Origin: an uncultured Chromatiales bacterium
Lineage (GTDB): Bacteria > Pseudomonadota > Gammaproteobacteria > Steroidobacterales > BM003
Length of the DNA: 60,381 bases
NCBI GenBank assembly: GCA_937128475.1
Contig: CAKZML010000273.1
Location: forward strand, 1 to 60,381
Direction: 5' to 3'
Shown here: positions 39,572 through 46,372 of the stretch, piece by piece
Position numbering within the stretch: position 1 is the stretch's first letter
Layout: each line of letters starts with the position of its first letter
The notes under the pieces: generated by a model
What the model saw: the letters and a program-made list of their open reading frames with translations, nothing else
The model's database searches: none
Told to the model about the DNA's origin: nothing
Made by a program: the position numbers and the translations under genes

Positions 39572-40948
39572 ATGACGAGGACGAAAAGGACTAACGGACA
39601 CCAGGACTCCCCCGGTAAAGAAGGCGCCTGCAAACGGCTGTCGGTGATGCTGGTAGGGGGCGAACAAAATCATCGTTCACAGCTACAGCAGCGGCTGGCC
39701 AGGCAGTGCGGACTGGTGGAGTCTGCGGACAGCCTGGAAAAGGCCAGGCAGCTGGTAGCGCGCTGTCACTTCGATTTCCTGGTGGTGGATCCGGCGGACA
39801 ATGGAGACTGGAGCCTGGACTGGATCCCCGCATTAAAGGGCTCATCCAGCATAATCCTCAGCGCCTACCGCCCCGATACCGAGCTGGCAATCAACGCCCT
39901 GCGTGCCGGTGTCAGCGATATCGTAAACCGCCCGGCACAGCCTGAGGATCTGATGGACGCCTTCAGGCGGCACCTCTCCATTCATGCTAAAGGGGTTGTT
40001 CCCAAGCCACCACGGCTGATTCATACGTCAAAGCACAGCTTGGTGGGAGAAAGCCCGTCAATCCGGCAGGTCAAGGCCTTGATCGAACGAATAGCGGCCT
40101 CACCGGCCACCGTGTTGATCCAGGGGGAAACCGGAACCGGCAAGGAACTGGTAGCGCGACTGCTACACCACAGCAGCGGACGTAATGGCAATTTCGTGCC
40201 GGTCAACTGCGGGGCAATTGCCCCCGAACTGCTGGAAAGCGAGCTGTTTGGACACACCCGGGGCGCCTTCACCAACGCTCACCAGGGCAGGGACGGACTT
40301 TTTGTCTCGGCACGTGGAGGCACGGTATTCCTGGATGAAATCAGTGAAATGCCTTTCGACATGGAAGTGAAGCTGCTGCGGGCCATCGAAGAAAGCGCGA
40401 TTCGCCCGGTGGGTTCAGACCGGGAGGTGGCTATCGATTGCCGGATCGTGGCCTCCACACAGCACGAACTGACCACCCGTATAAAAATGGGCCAGTTTCG
40501 TGAAGATCTCTACTACCGCTTGAACGTAATTCATATCGACCTGCCATCTCTGCGCAGCAGACGAGAGGACATTCCGGCCCTGGTGGACCACTTCATCGCG
40601 AGCCTGTCAGCAGAACTGGCGGTGCCTCCAGTACCCATAAGCCAGAGAACCCTGGACACCCTCCAGGCTCATACCTGGCCTGGAAATGTGCGAGAGCTGA
40701 AGAATGTCCTGGAACGGACGCTACTGCTGGGCATCCCGCCGGAGGAATCCCTGCAACTGCTAACTGAAACCAGCGCGGAGGACCAGTCCGACTACTCCCT
40801 GGACTGGACCCTGGAGCAGGTTAAGCAACGCCACATGGCCCAGGTGCTCGAGGCCAGCGGTGGCAACAAATCCGAAGCGGCCCGCCGCCTGGGGATCTCT
40901 CGCAAGACCCTCGAGCGAAAGCTGCCTGCAGAACCAGGCAATCACTAG
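39572..40948 (+). CDS. Sigma-54-dependent transcriptional activator with degenerate receiver domain
   Basis: 458 residues from ATG 39572 (AGGG in front). An N-terminal CheY-like region (about 24-135) keeps an aspartate in FLVVDPADNG, but the acidic pair is replaced by GG (MLVGGEQ) and the usual KP is RP. Phosphorylation control is therefore doubtful. The AAA+ domain is intact: Walker A GETGTGKE, GAFTNA (a permitted GAFTGA variant), Walker B GGTVFLDEI, FREDLYYRLNVIHIDLPSLRSR and [15 protein letters not shown] Fis-type HTH is at the C-terminus (NKSEAARRLGISRKTLERKL). No kinase gene is adjacent. It is probably the activator of the -24/-12 promoters upstream of the formate dehydrogenase genes. 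Confidence 0.88.
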   Translation: MTRTKRTNGHQDSPGKEGACKRLSVMLVGGEQNHRSQLQQRLARQCGLVESADSLEKARQLVARCHFDFLVVDPADNGDWSLDWIPALKGSSSIILSAYRPDTELAINALRAGVSDIVNRPAQPEDLMDAFRRHLSIHAKGVVPKPPRLIHTSKHSLVGESPSIRQVKALIERIAASPATVLIQGETGTGKELVARLLHHSSGRNGNFVPVNCGAIAPELLESELFGHTRGAFTNAHQGRDGLFVSARGGTVFLDEISEMPFDMEVKLLRAIEESAIRPVGSDREVAIDCRIVASTQHELTTRIKMGQFREDLYYRLNVIHIDLPSLRSRREDIPALVDHFIASLSAELAVPPVPISQRTLDTLQAHTWPGNVRELKNVLERTLLLGIPPEESLQLLTETSAEDQSDYSLDWTLEQVKQRHMAQVLEASGGNKSEAARRLGISRKTLERKLPAEPGNH

Positions 40949-40991
40949 GCGAGCTATCCGCCGACAACTTTTTCCGGGACGGAACACCACA

Positions 40992-41219
40992 ATGAGCGAA
41001 ATTACACTGGACGAGGATCGACTGAATATGGAGATTCGGAAATTCCTCAAGACGGTCGGCGTCACCTCCCAGCGGGAGATCGAAAAAGCGATTCGCGCTG
41101 CCGCCGGACAAGGCACGCTGAAAAACGGCGGAATCGCCGCGAAGATCACTCTCGAGGTGCCTGAACTGGGGCTATCCCACGTGATTGAGCACGAACTTCA
41201 CCCCAGGAATGACGCCTAG
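40992..41219 (+). CDS. DUF6494 family small protein
   Basis: 75 residues from ATG 40992: acidic start, NMEIRKFLKTVGVTSQREIEKAIRAA, then LKNGGIAAKITLEVPELGLSHVIEHE. It matches the DUF6494 type, of unknown function. I reject the longer upstream frame because it overlaps the activator's HTH and lacks conserved sequence. It lies 43 bases after the activator and so may be in its operon. Its stop overlaps the end of the convergent regulator by 4 bases. Confidence 0.78.
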   Translation: MSEITLDEDRLNMEIRKFLKTVGVTSQREIEKAIRAAAGQGTLKNGGIAAKITLEVPELGLSHVIEHELHPRNDA

Positions 41220-42229
41220 GTCGGCCAGACCAGCTTCCCCAGTTCCTTGAAATCGTAGCCGCCCAGCATCTGGGCCAGGCGCTGACATTCCGGCGCCCGC
41301 AATTGTTCCAGTAACTTCTGGAACAGGGTTCGGAAGAAAATCCCCCGGGGCATGGCCAGATCGAATGCCTCTGCACCGATAGGAATAAAGTCCAGTCCGA
41401 ATTCGGCAGCTGTCGCACGAACGCCCAGCGCCACATCTGCCTGGCCCATGGCTATCATGCTCGCCCCATCGCGCTCCGACAGGGCCTGGCAAGTCACCCT
41501 GCGAGCAGCCGGATTCAATCCATGCCGGGTGGTGATTTCCTGCAGGAAGCGGTTGGACCCCGCCCCTTCCTGGCGCATTACCCAGCGCACCTCTGAGGAA
41601 AACAAATCGCTGATGTCCGACTCGGCGGTCCACATACCCGGCACCACGATCAACCCCTGGTCCCGCAAGAACAACCTCACCAGTACCCACTCATGGTGCT
41701 GGGCATATTGCTTGAGCAAGGCCGGGTGACGCATGAGGCTTTCCTCGGCAGGACCCCAGTGCAAGGCACAGATATCCGCCCTGCGGCGGGCGAGCAGGGA
41801 CAGTCCAAGCTGGGTGCTGGTCGATGTGCAGCCAATCAGGGCGCGGGCCTGGATCTGGTTGGATACCTGCATGATCGCCCTGGCCAGCAGTGGATCATCA
41901 CTGCCGGCGATAATCATCCTGTCAGTGAGCAGCCCACCATGGCTGGATTCGAGTATCCATTGGTCCACCAGGTCCCGTGGGAAAAGCCATTTTCCTGTGA
42001 GCTTGCTGGCCGGAATCTTTCCCTCGTTGACCAGGGAATACACTTTTTTCTCGTTAATGTTCAGATACCGGGCGACCTGGCGAACACTCATAAACCGCGG
42101 CAGCGGCTCCATGGGCACGCTACCGGACTCTGCGGCCGCCCTGAATGGCCCTTCCAATCTGCGGCTGATTGTTGCTATCCCCATATGCGGTGTCCTGATG
42201 TTGACGGCACCGTAATCATCTCCGATCAC
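41216..42229 (-). CDS. Excisionase-type HTH plus PBP-like ligand-binding regulator
   Basis: 337 residues. An HTH of the excisionase/MerR-like DNA-binding type is at about 47-95 (MSVRQVARYLNINEKKVYSLVNEGKIPASKLTGKW has the usual turn). A periplasmic-binding-protein-like domain (PF12727-type) fills about 103-330, with MIIAGSDDPLL, ALHWGPAEES, GLIVVPGMW, RQEGAGSNRFLQEI and GQADVALGVRATAAEFGLDF. That domain is related to the one fused to some MoeA proteins and is thought to bind oxyanions. Molybdate or tungstate sensing for the nearby genes is likely but inferred. Several starts are possible (42229, 42184, 42112). Confidence 0.82.
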   Translation of the reverse strand: MIGDDYGAVNIRTPHMGIATISRRLEGPFRAAAESGSVPMEPLPRFMSVRQVARYLNINEKKVYSLVNEGKIPASKLTGKWLFPRDLVDQWILESSHGGLLTDRMIIAGSDDPLLARAIMQVSNQIQARALIGCTSTSTQLGLSLLARRRADICALHWGPAEESLMRHPALLKQYAQHHEWVLVRLFLRDQGLIVVPGMWTAESDISDLFSSEVRWVMRQEGAGSNRFLQEITTRHGLNPAARRVTCQALSERDGASMIAMGQADVALGVRATAAEFGLDFIPIGAEAFDLAMPRGIFFRTLFQKLLEQLRAPECQRLAQMLGGYDFKELGKLVWPT

Positions 42230-42340
42230 CGGTGCTCAACAAGCAGCGATGCAAAAAGTATTCCCTGAACCGCAGAACGACCAAGCGCCCTACTGGATCG
42301 CCTGTTCAACCATGCGGAAACTCAAAAGATAGTGACAAAA

Positions 42341-42377
42341 TGTCCCAGCCTATCTACCCCGTGGCGCATTTTGTCCC
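42341..42377 (+). promoter_or_regulatory. Putative upstream activator half-sites
   Basis: TGTCCCA at 42341-42347 and TTGTCCC at 42371-42377 lie about 65-100 bases before the -24 element. This is the distance at which sigma-54 activators normally bind. The word matches the arms of the repeat at 39412-39438. Half-sites this short are weak evidence alone. Confidence 0.4.
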
Positions 42378-42439
42378 TGCATTCCCGGCATAAACCCCAA
42401 TGGGATTACCGGCCACGGGAACTAACACCGAAATCGCGC

Positions 42440-42456
42440 TTGGTACGCAACTTGCT
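42440..42456 (+). promoter_or_regulatory. Sigma-54 (-24/-12) promoter of the DUF3305 operon
   Basis: TTGGTACGCAACTTGCT matches the consensus TTGGCACGNNNNTTGCW at all but one position. The GG (42442-42443) and GC (42454-42455) are separated by exactly 10 bases, as required. The start codon is about 100 bases downstream. Confidence 0.85.
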
Positions 42457-42557
42457 TCGTCCTAAAGGCAGTCGCGCATCCAGCGACAGGGAGCGCTGCC
42501 TGACCCGCGCTAAACGCTGGGGAAAACTTGTAAGAACTGGAGGCTGTCCAAAGATTT

Positions 42558-43037
42558 ATGAGCAACCAACTGACCATACCGGTTTCCGTGATCATGCAGA
42601 CCAAACAGGTCAAGCAGGGGCAATGGAGTGTCGCCAGTTGGGAGGCTGTCGGCGTCATGCCCTTCGACCCCGAATCCGGCGTCCAGCGCAAACAACTGAT
42701 GCGCGATGGGGCCGACCTGCAGCATTACCTGTGGTCCGGGTTCCGGATGTGCCTTTATCGAGATGGCGCTGAAAACTACTGGTACAACCTGGTTGGAAAC
42801 AATCCCTCCCTGTATGTGCTCTGTCATGAAGATCCGAATGGCGATGTAGAGCCGTTTGCGGTGACCGCAAACCACGATGAGGCAAGTGCCGGCATAGAGG
42901 GTGACGATCGCGTCTACTCGGTACCGATAGCTCCGGAAATCTACCGGCAACTGGAGAGTTTCGTGGTGCAACACTATGTGCCCAAGGAAAAGTCGGTTCG
43001 GAAGCGCAAGAAGTGGCTGGACGAGAAGCCCTCATGA
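42558..43037 (+). CDS. DUF3305 protein of formate dehydrogenase maturation operon
   Basis: 159 residues, no signal peptide. ISVIMQTKQVKQGQW-type opening followed by WEAVGVMP, LWSGFRMCLYRDGAENYWYNLVGNNPSLYVLC and VPIAPEIYRQLESFVVQHYVPK. This is DUF3305, of unknown role, which is consistently placed before DUF3306 and a poly-ferredoxin in fdh loci. The C-terminus is basic. GGAGG lies rather far (15 bases) from the ATG. Transcription is probably from the -24/-12 promoter at 42440. Confidence 0.87.
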   Translation: MSNQLTIPVSVIMQTKQVKQGQWSVASWEAVGVMPFDPESGVQRKQLMRDGADLQHYLWSGFRMCLYRDGAENYWYNLVGNNPSLYVLCHEDPNGDVEPFAVTANHDEASAGIEGDDRVYSVPIAPEIYRQLESFVVQHYVPKEKSVRKRKKWLDEKPS

Positions 43038-43591
43038 GTGAATCAGACCAGGATCCCAGGGAACTGGAAACCGCGGACCCGGACGTCCCGGCGGAAGATT
43101 TCATATCCCGATGGTCCCAGCGCAAGAGCGAGGCCCGGGAGCCACAGGCGGAGCCCAAGGCGGAGGCGGGTGAGGCTGTCGAAACAGAGCAACCTGTGCT
43201 CACCGACGCCGATATGCCCCCCCTGGAAAGCCTGGACCAGGACTCGGATTTCAGCGGTTTTCTCTCTGCAGGGGTGAGTGAAAAATTACGCAAGACGGCC
43301 CTGCGAAAAATGTTCCATGGAGCAAAGTTCAATATCACCGACGGGATGGACGACTACGCCGAGGACTATTCAATCTGGGTACCCCTGGGCGATGTGGTGA
43401 CCTGTGATATGAAGCACGCTATAGAGCGTATGAAAGAAAAACTGCAGCAAACCCTTGACGATGCAAAAGAAAAACTCACCGATGACTCCCCTGCCGACAA
43501 TGAAGCGGCGGACGAAATCGAAGATCTGCCGGACGAGACCAAGAACAGCAACTTGAAGACGGAGACACAGGATGACCAAGGCCAGTCATGA
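43034..43591 (+). CDS. DUF3306 protein of formate dehydrogenase maturation operon
   Basis: 185 residues from ATG 43034, which overlaps the DUF3305 stop. The first half is acidic and low-complexity (SRWSQRKSEAREPQ...). The conserved core is at about 70-120: MPPLESLDQDSDFSGFLSAGVSEKLRKTALRKMFH, then FNITDGMDDYAEDYS. The acidic, Asp/Glu-rich tail is probably disordered. DUF3306 has no known activity. It overlaps the next gene by 20 bases. Confidence 0.87.
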   Translation: MSESDQDPRELETADPDVPAEDFISRWSQRKSEAREPQAEPKAEAGEAVETEQPVLTDADMPPLESLDQDSDFSGFLSAGVSEKLRKTALRKMFHGAKFNITDGMDDYAEDYSIWVPLGDVVTCDMKHAIERMKEKLQQTLDDAKEKLTDDSPADNEAADEIEDLPDETKNSNLKTETQDDQGQS

Positions 43592-45233
43592 ACTTCCCAG
43601 CACCGGCGCCAATGGCGCTGCACGAGCCAGGGCACTGGCCGGGGAGCCGCAACACGAGTTCACTCCTACCTCTCTGGTCAACTACGTCTCCCAGGGACGT
43701 TTGCTGATTATCGGCCCAGACTCGGATTGCCTGTCCACGGCGGCAACACTACGGGACGATCTGGAATGCACGCTCTGGGTGCCCTCTGATACGCCTCCTG
43801 TTACCTCCCTGGAAAACGGCTTTCGCGTCATCCGTGGTGGGCGGCCCGCACTGAAAGGCGCATTGGGGCAATACAAAATCTCGGTAATCCAGCCCGATGA
43901 TGCGTCGCCGCTGGACAAGAAACTCCTGGAGTACGACCTGGTGCTGGACCAGGGGTCGCCCAGGTTGATTGACGCGGAAATCCTGCCTGTCGGCTATTAC
44001 TCCCCATCCAGCCCCGAGAGCCTGGAACGGGACCTCAAGCTTCTCCCTGGCATGACCGGTGAATTCGAGAAGCCAAAATATTTCCAGTACAACCCGGACA
44101 TTTGCGCCCACGGACGCAGCGGCGTACCCGGGTGCACCCGCTGCCTGGATGCCTGTCCGGCGGTGGCCATTACATCGCTGGGCGACACGGTAAGCGTGGA
44201 TCCCTATTTATGCCAGGGCGGTGGCAGTTGTGTTGCGGCCTGCCCTACCGGCGCCATGACCTACGCCTTCCCCAAGGTCAGCGAGCTGCTGGGCCACATA
44301 CAAACACTGCTTACCGCCTACCAGGAAGCCGGCGGAGAAGACCCCATCCTGTTGTTTCACGACGGCTGGAGCGGCATGGCAATTTATGGCGGGTTGGCAG
44401 AGTCGCTGTCCGAGCGAATCATCCCTGTTCAACTCGAAGAAATTGGCTCCATCGGCATGGACGCCTGGATGGCCAGCCTGGCGTTTGGTGCGGCGGGCGT
44501 GCTGATGGCGGTGACTGGCGGCACACCGGCCAGGATGCGCTCCGAACTGGCCGACCAGATCAGTTTTTCCCAGCCCATTCTCCAGGGCATGGGATATCCC
44601 GAAGACTGCCTCGGGCTGGTGGATGTAGAACAACCTGACGCCGCCGGGCGGCTTGGAGACTCGCTTCCTCGTTCCCAGGTGAAGCGGGCGGCGCGCTTCG
44701 TGCCCCAGGAAGACAAGCGGACCACCCTGCGCAACGCATTTAACCACCTGTATTCCCAGGCCGGCTCCACCCGAAAATCGGTGGATTTACCTGCTGCGGC
44801 GCCATTCGGTGATATTCGCGTGGACAAGCAGGCCTGCACCCTGTGCATGGGATGCGTGGCGGTTTGCCCCACCAAGGCCCTGCGTGACGGCGCCGACCTG
44901 CCCCAGCTCAAGTTCATGGAGTGGGACTGCGTGCAGTGCGGCCTGTGTGAAAAAGCCTGCCCCGAAGATGCCATCACACGGCATGCCCGGTTTGTTTATG
45001 ACAACGACAAGCGCCACCAGGTGCGGCTGCTGAATGAGGAGCAGCCCCTGTGCTGCATCGTCTGTGGCAAGGCCTTCGCCACCCAGTCCATGCTGAAAGT
45101 CGTCAGCGAGAAACTGGATGGCCACTGGATGTTCCAGACAGAGGACGCCAAGCGACGGCTGTACATGTGTGAACACTGCAGGGTGAAGGACATGATGCAG
45201 TCCCAGGCTGATAAGTCTGACATGCCCATTTAG
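43572..45233 (+). CDS. Poly-[4Fe-4S] ferredoxin-like protein of fdh operon
   Basis: 553 residues. Four [4Fe-4S] motifs are seen: around residues 178-195 (CAHGRSGVPGCTRCLDACP), 214-225 (CQGGGSCVAACP), 422-432 (CTLCMGCVAVCP) and 453-463 (CVQCGLCEKACP). Further Cys pairs occur near 494-498 (CCIVCGK) and at CEHC near the end. The region between the cluster pairs (about 235-345) resembles a HdrA/MvhD-type soluble domain, starting PILLFHDGWSG. It is cytoplasmic, with no signal peptide. A role in electron transfer or in sulfuration/maturation of formate dehydrogenase is inferred from its fixed position. GGAG precedes the ATG. Confidence 0.85.
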   Translation: MTKASHELPSTGANGAARARALAGEPQHEFTPTSLVNYVSQGRLLIIGPDSDCLSTAATLRDDLECTLWVPSDTPPVTSLENGFRVIRGGRPALKGALGQYKISVIQPDDASPLDKKLLEYDLVLDQGSPRLIDAEILPVGYYSPSSPESLERDLKLLPGMTGEFEKPKYFQYNPDICAHGRSGVPGCTRCLDACPAVAITSLGDTVSVDPYLCQGGGSCVAACPTGAMTYAFPKVSELLGHIQTLLTAYQEAGGEDPILLFHDGWSGMAIYGGLAESLSERIIPVQLEEIGSIGMDAWMASLAFGAAGVLMAVTGGTPARMRSELADQISFSQPILQGMGYPEDCLGLVDVEQPDAAGRLGDSLPRSQVKRAARFVPQEDKRTTLRNAFNHLYSQAGSTRKSVDLPAAAPFGDIRVDKQACTLCMGCVAVCPTKALRDGADLPQLKFMEWDCVQCGLCEKACPEDAITRHARFVYDNDKRHQVRLLNEEQPLCCIVCGKAFATQSMLKVVSEKLDGHWMFQTEDAKRRLYMCEHCRVKDMMQSQADKSDMPI

Positions 45234-45270
45234 TCCCCAATTGCCAACATATGACTCAGGTTGAGCCAAA

Positions 45271-45290
45271 TTGTCGCAGCCGGGTCACAA
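45271..45290 (+). promoter_or_regulatory. Putative activator site before the fdhABC operon
   Basis: TTGTCGCA followed by CCGGGTCACAA forms an imperfect inverted repeat 57-76 bases upstream of the -24 element at 45347. It closely resembles the site at 58387-58407 (TTGTCGCA ... GGGACACAA). The position suits an enhancer for a sigma-54 activator. Confidence 0.5.
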
Positions 45291-45346
45291 AAATTTGAAT
45301 TATTTGAAGTTATAGGTTCGTTTTACTCCGATATTTCCAAAAATAC

Positions 45347-45363
45347 TTGGCCCACAACTTGCT
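45347..45363 (+). promoter_or_regulatory. Sigma-54 (-24/-12) promoter of the fdh structural operon
   Basis: TTGGCCCACAACTTGCT fits TTGGCACGNNNNTTGCW with mismatches only at two non-core positions. GG at 45349-45350 and GC at 45361-45362 are spaced by exactly 10 bases. Initiation would fall near 45375, about 24 bases before the TorD-like start codon. Confidence 0.88.
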
Positions 45364-45398
45364 TTTATTTAGGTCTGAATAGACCAAGAAGGTGACGA

Positions 45399-46064
45399 TT
45401 GTCCGAAGCACCCCAGACCAGTGAAGCCGAAGTCCGGCAATCGGGTGGCCCCACAGAGGCCCCCGAGGATGTGTTGCGCGCCAACACCTATAGTCTGCTT
45501 GCCCATTTACTGTCCGCACCACCGGTTGAAGACAGCCTGAACCTGCTCTCCCGGATCGATGTACAAGACAGTGAGTCAGGAGACCTGCTGGGTGCAGCAT
45601 GGCAAATGCTGCGCCAGGCCGCCGGCCGATCCGACACCGCAGAACTCAATGACGAGTATCACGATCTGTTTACCGGCATGGGTCGGGGCGAACTCATGCC
45701 CTTCGGCTCCTGGTACATGACAGGATTTCTGATGGAGCAGCCCCTGGCCAAGCTTCGGGGTGATTTGCTGGAGCTGGGATTCGCGCGCCAGGAAGGCGTC
45801 ACCGACCCTGAAGATCACGCAGCGGCCCTGTGCGAAGTCATGTCCATGATTACCACCACTGACCTGGCTGCCCAGGGCCAGTTTTTCCAACGTCACATCG
45901 CAACCTGGATGCCGCGCTTTTTCCGCGACATGCAGGAAGCATCCTCCGCGCGTTTTTACCGCGCGGTGGGGCAACTGGGTGAGCAATTTATGGAAGTGGA
46001 GAAGGAATACCTCCGCTTTTGGGAGCCGTCAGAGCCAGCTAACGCTGGGGAACGGCAAAACTGA
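45399..46064 (+). CDS. TorD/DmsD-family molecular chaperone
   Basis: 221 residues, all-helical. Starts with TTG at 45399 (AAGG eight bases upstream). Family features: RANTYSLLAHLLSAPP, LNDEYHDLFTGMGRGELMPFGSWYMTGFLMEQPLAKLR near 87, and DPEDHAAALCEVMSMI near 125. The ExxxLF and PxxSxY-like parts mark TorD proteins, which bind Tat signal peptides and protect the apo molybdoenzyme. Here the client is most likely the FdhA at 46373. Confidence 0.88.
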   Translation: MSEAPQTSEAEVRQSGGPTEAPEDVLRANTYSLLAHLLSAPPVEDSLNLLSRIDVQDSESGDLLGAAWQMLRQAAGRSDTAELNDEYHDLFTGMGRGELMPFGSWYMTGFLMEQPLAKLRGDLLELGFARQEGVTDPEDHAAALCEVMSMITTTDLAAQGQFFQRHIATWMPRFFRDMQEASSARFYRAVGQLGEQFMEVEKEYLRFWEPSEPANAGERQN

Positions 46065-46111
46065 AATATCGAAACCGATGACGACCAAGCAGTCTGATTG
46101 AGGAGAGTGTA

Positions 46112-46318
46112 ATGACCCGGGAATCGCAAGTGGATAAGAAAAGCAGGCGAACATTCCTCAAGGAACTTGCGGTAGCCGGTGGTGCGGCAGCCGTAGTATC
46201 TGCCGCCGGCACGGCAAATGCGGAACCAACACCTGTTGCAACCAATGAAAAGCCCCATGCCAAGGGCTACCACCTCACGCCGCACATCAATCGTTATTAC
46301 CAAAAGGCCCGCTTCTGA
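46112..46318 (+). CDS. Small Tat-targeted protein of formate dehydrogenase region
   Basis: 68 residues. Twin-arginine signal SRRTFLKELAVAGGAAAVVSAAG with cleavage near ANA-EP (residue 37). The mature part is only about 30 residues (KPHAKGYHLTPHINRYYQKARF-like C-terminus, rich in His and Tyr). It matches the formate dehydrogenase region Tat-target type (TIGR02811-like). Function is unknown; it precedes fdhA by 54 bases and is probably cotranscribed. Confidence 0.85.
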   Translation: MTRESQVDKKSRRTFLKELAVAGGAAAVVSAAGTANAEPTPVATNEKPHAKGYHLTPHINRYYQKARF

Positions 46319-46372
46319 TTGAAGTGACCGATGTGCTGATGCGTTAAAGAACTACAGTGAGGAGTCTCAGCG

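Larger units (their letters stand above)
42230..42557. other. 328-base divergent regulatory region before the DUF3305 operon
   Basis: Contains TGTCCC half-sites at 42341-42346 and 42372-42377, the sigma-54 promoter at 42440-42456, and a GC-rich leader of about 90 bases. In the leader, AGGCAG (42466-42471) can pair with CTGCCT (42496-42501) around an inner TCGC/GCGA stem. No gene is seen. Confidence 0.65.
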
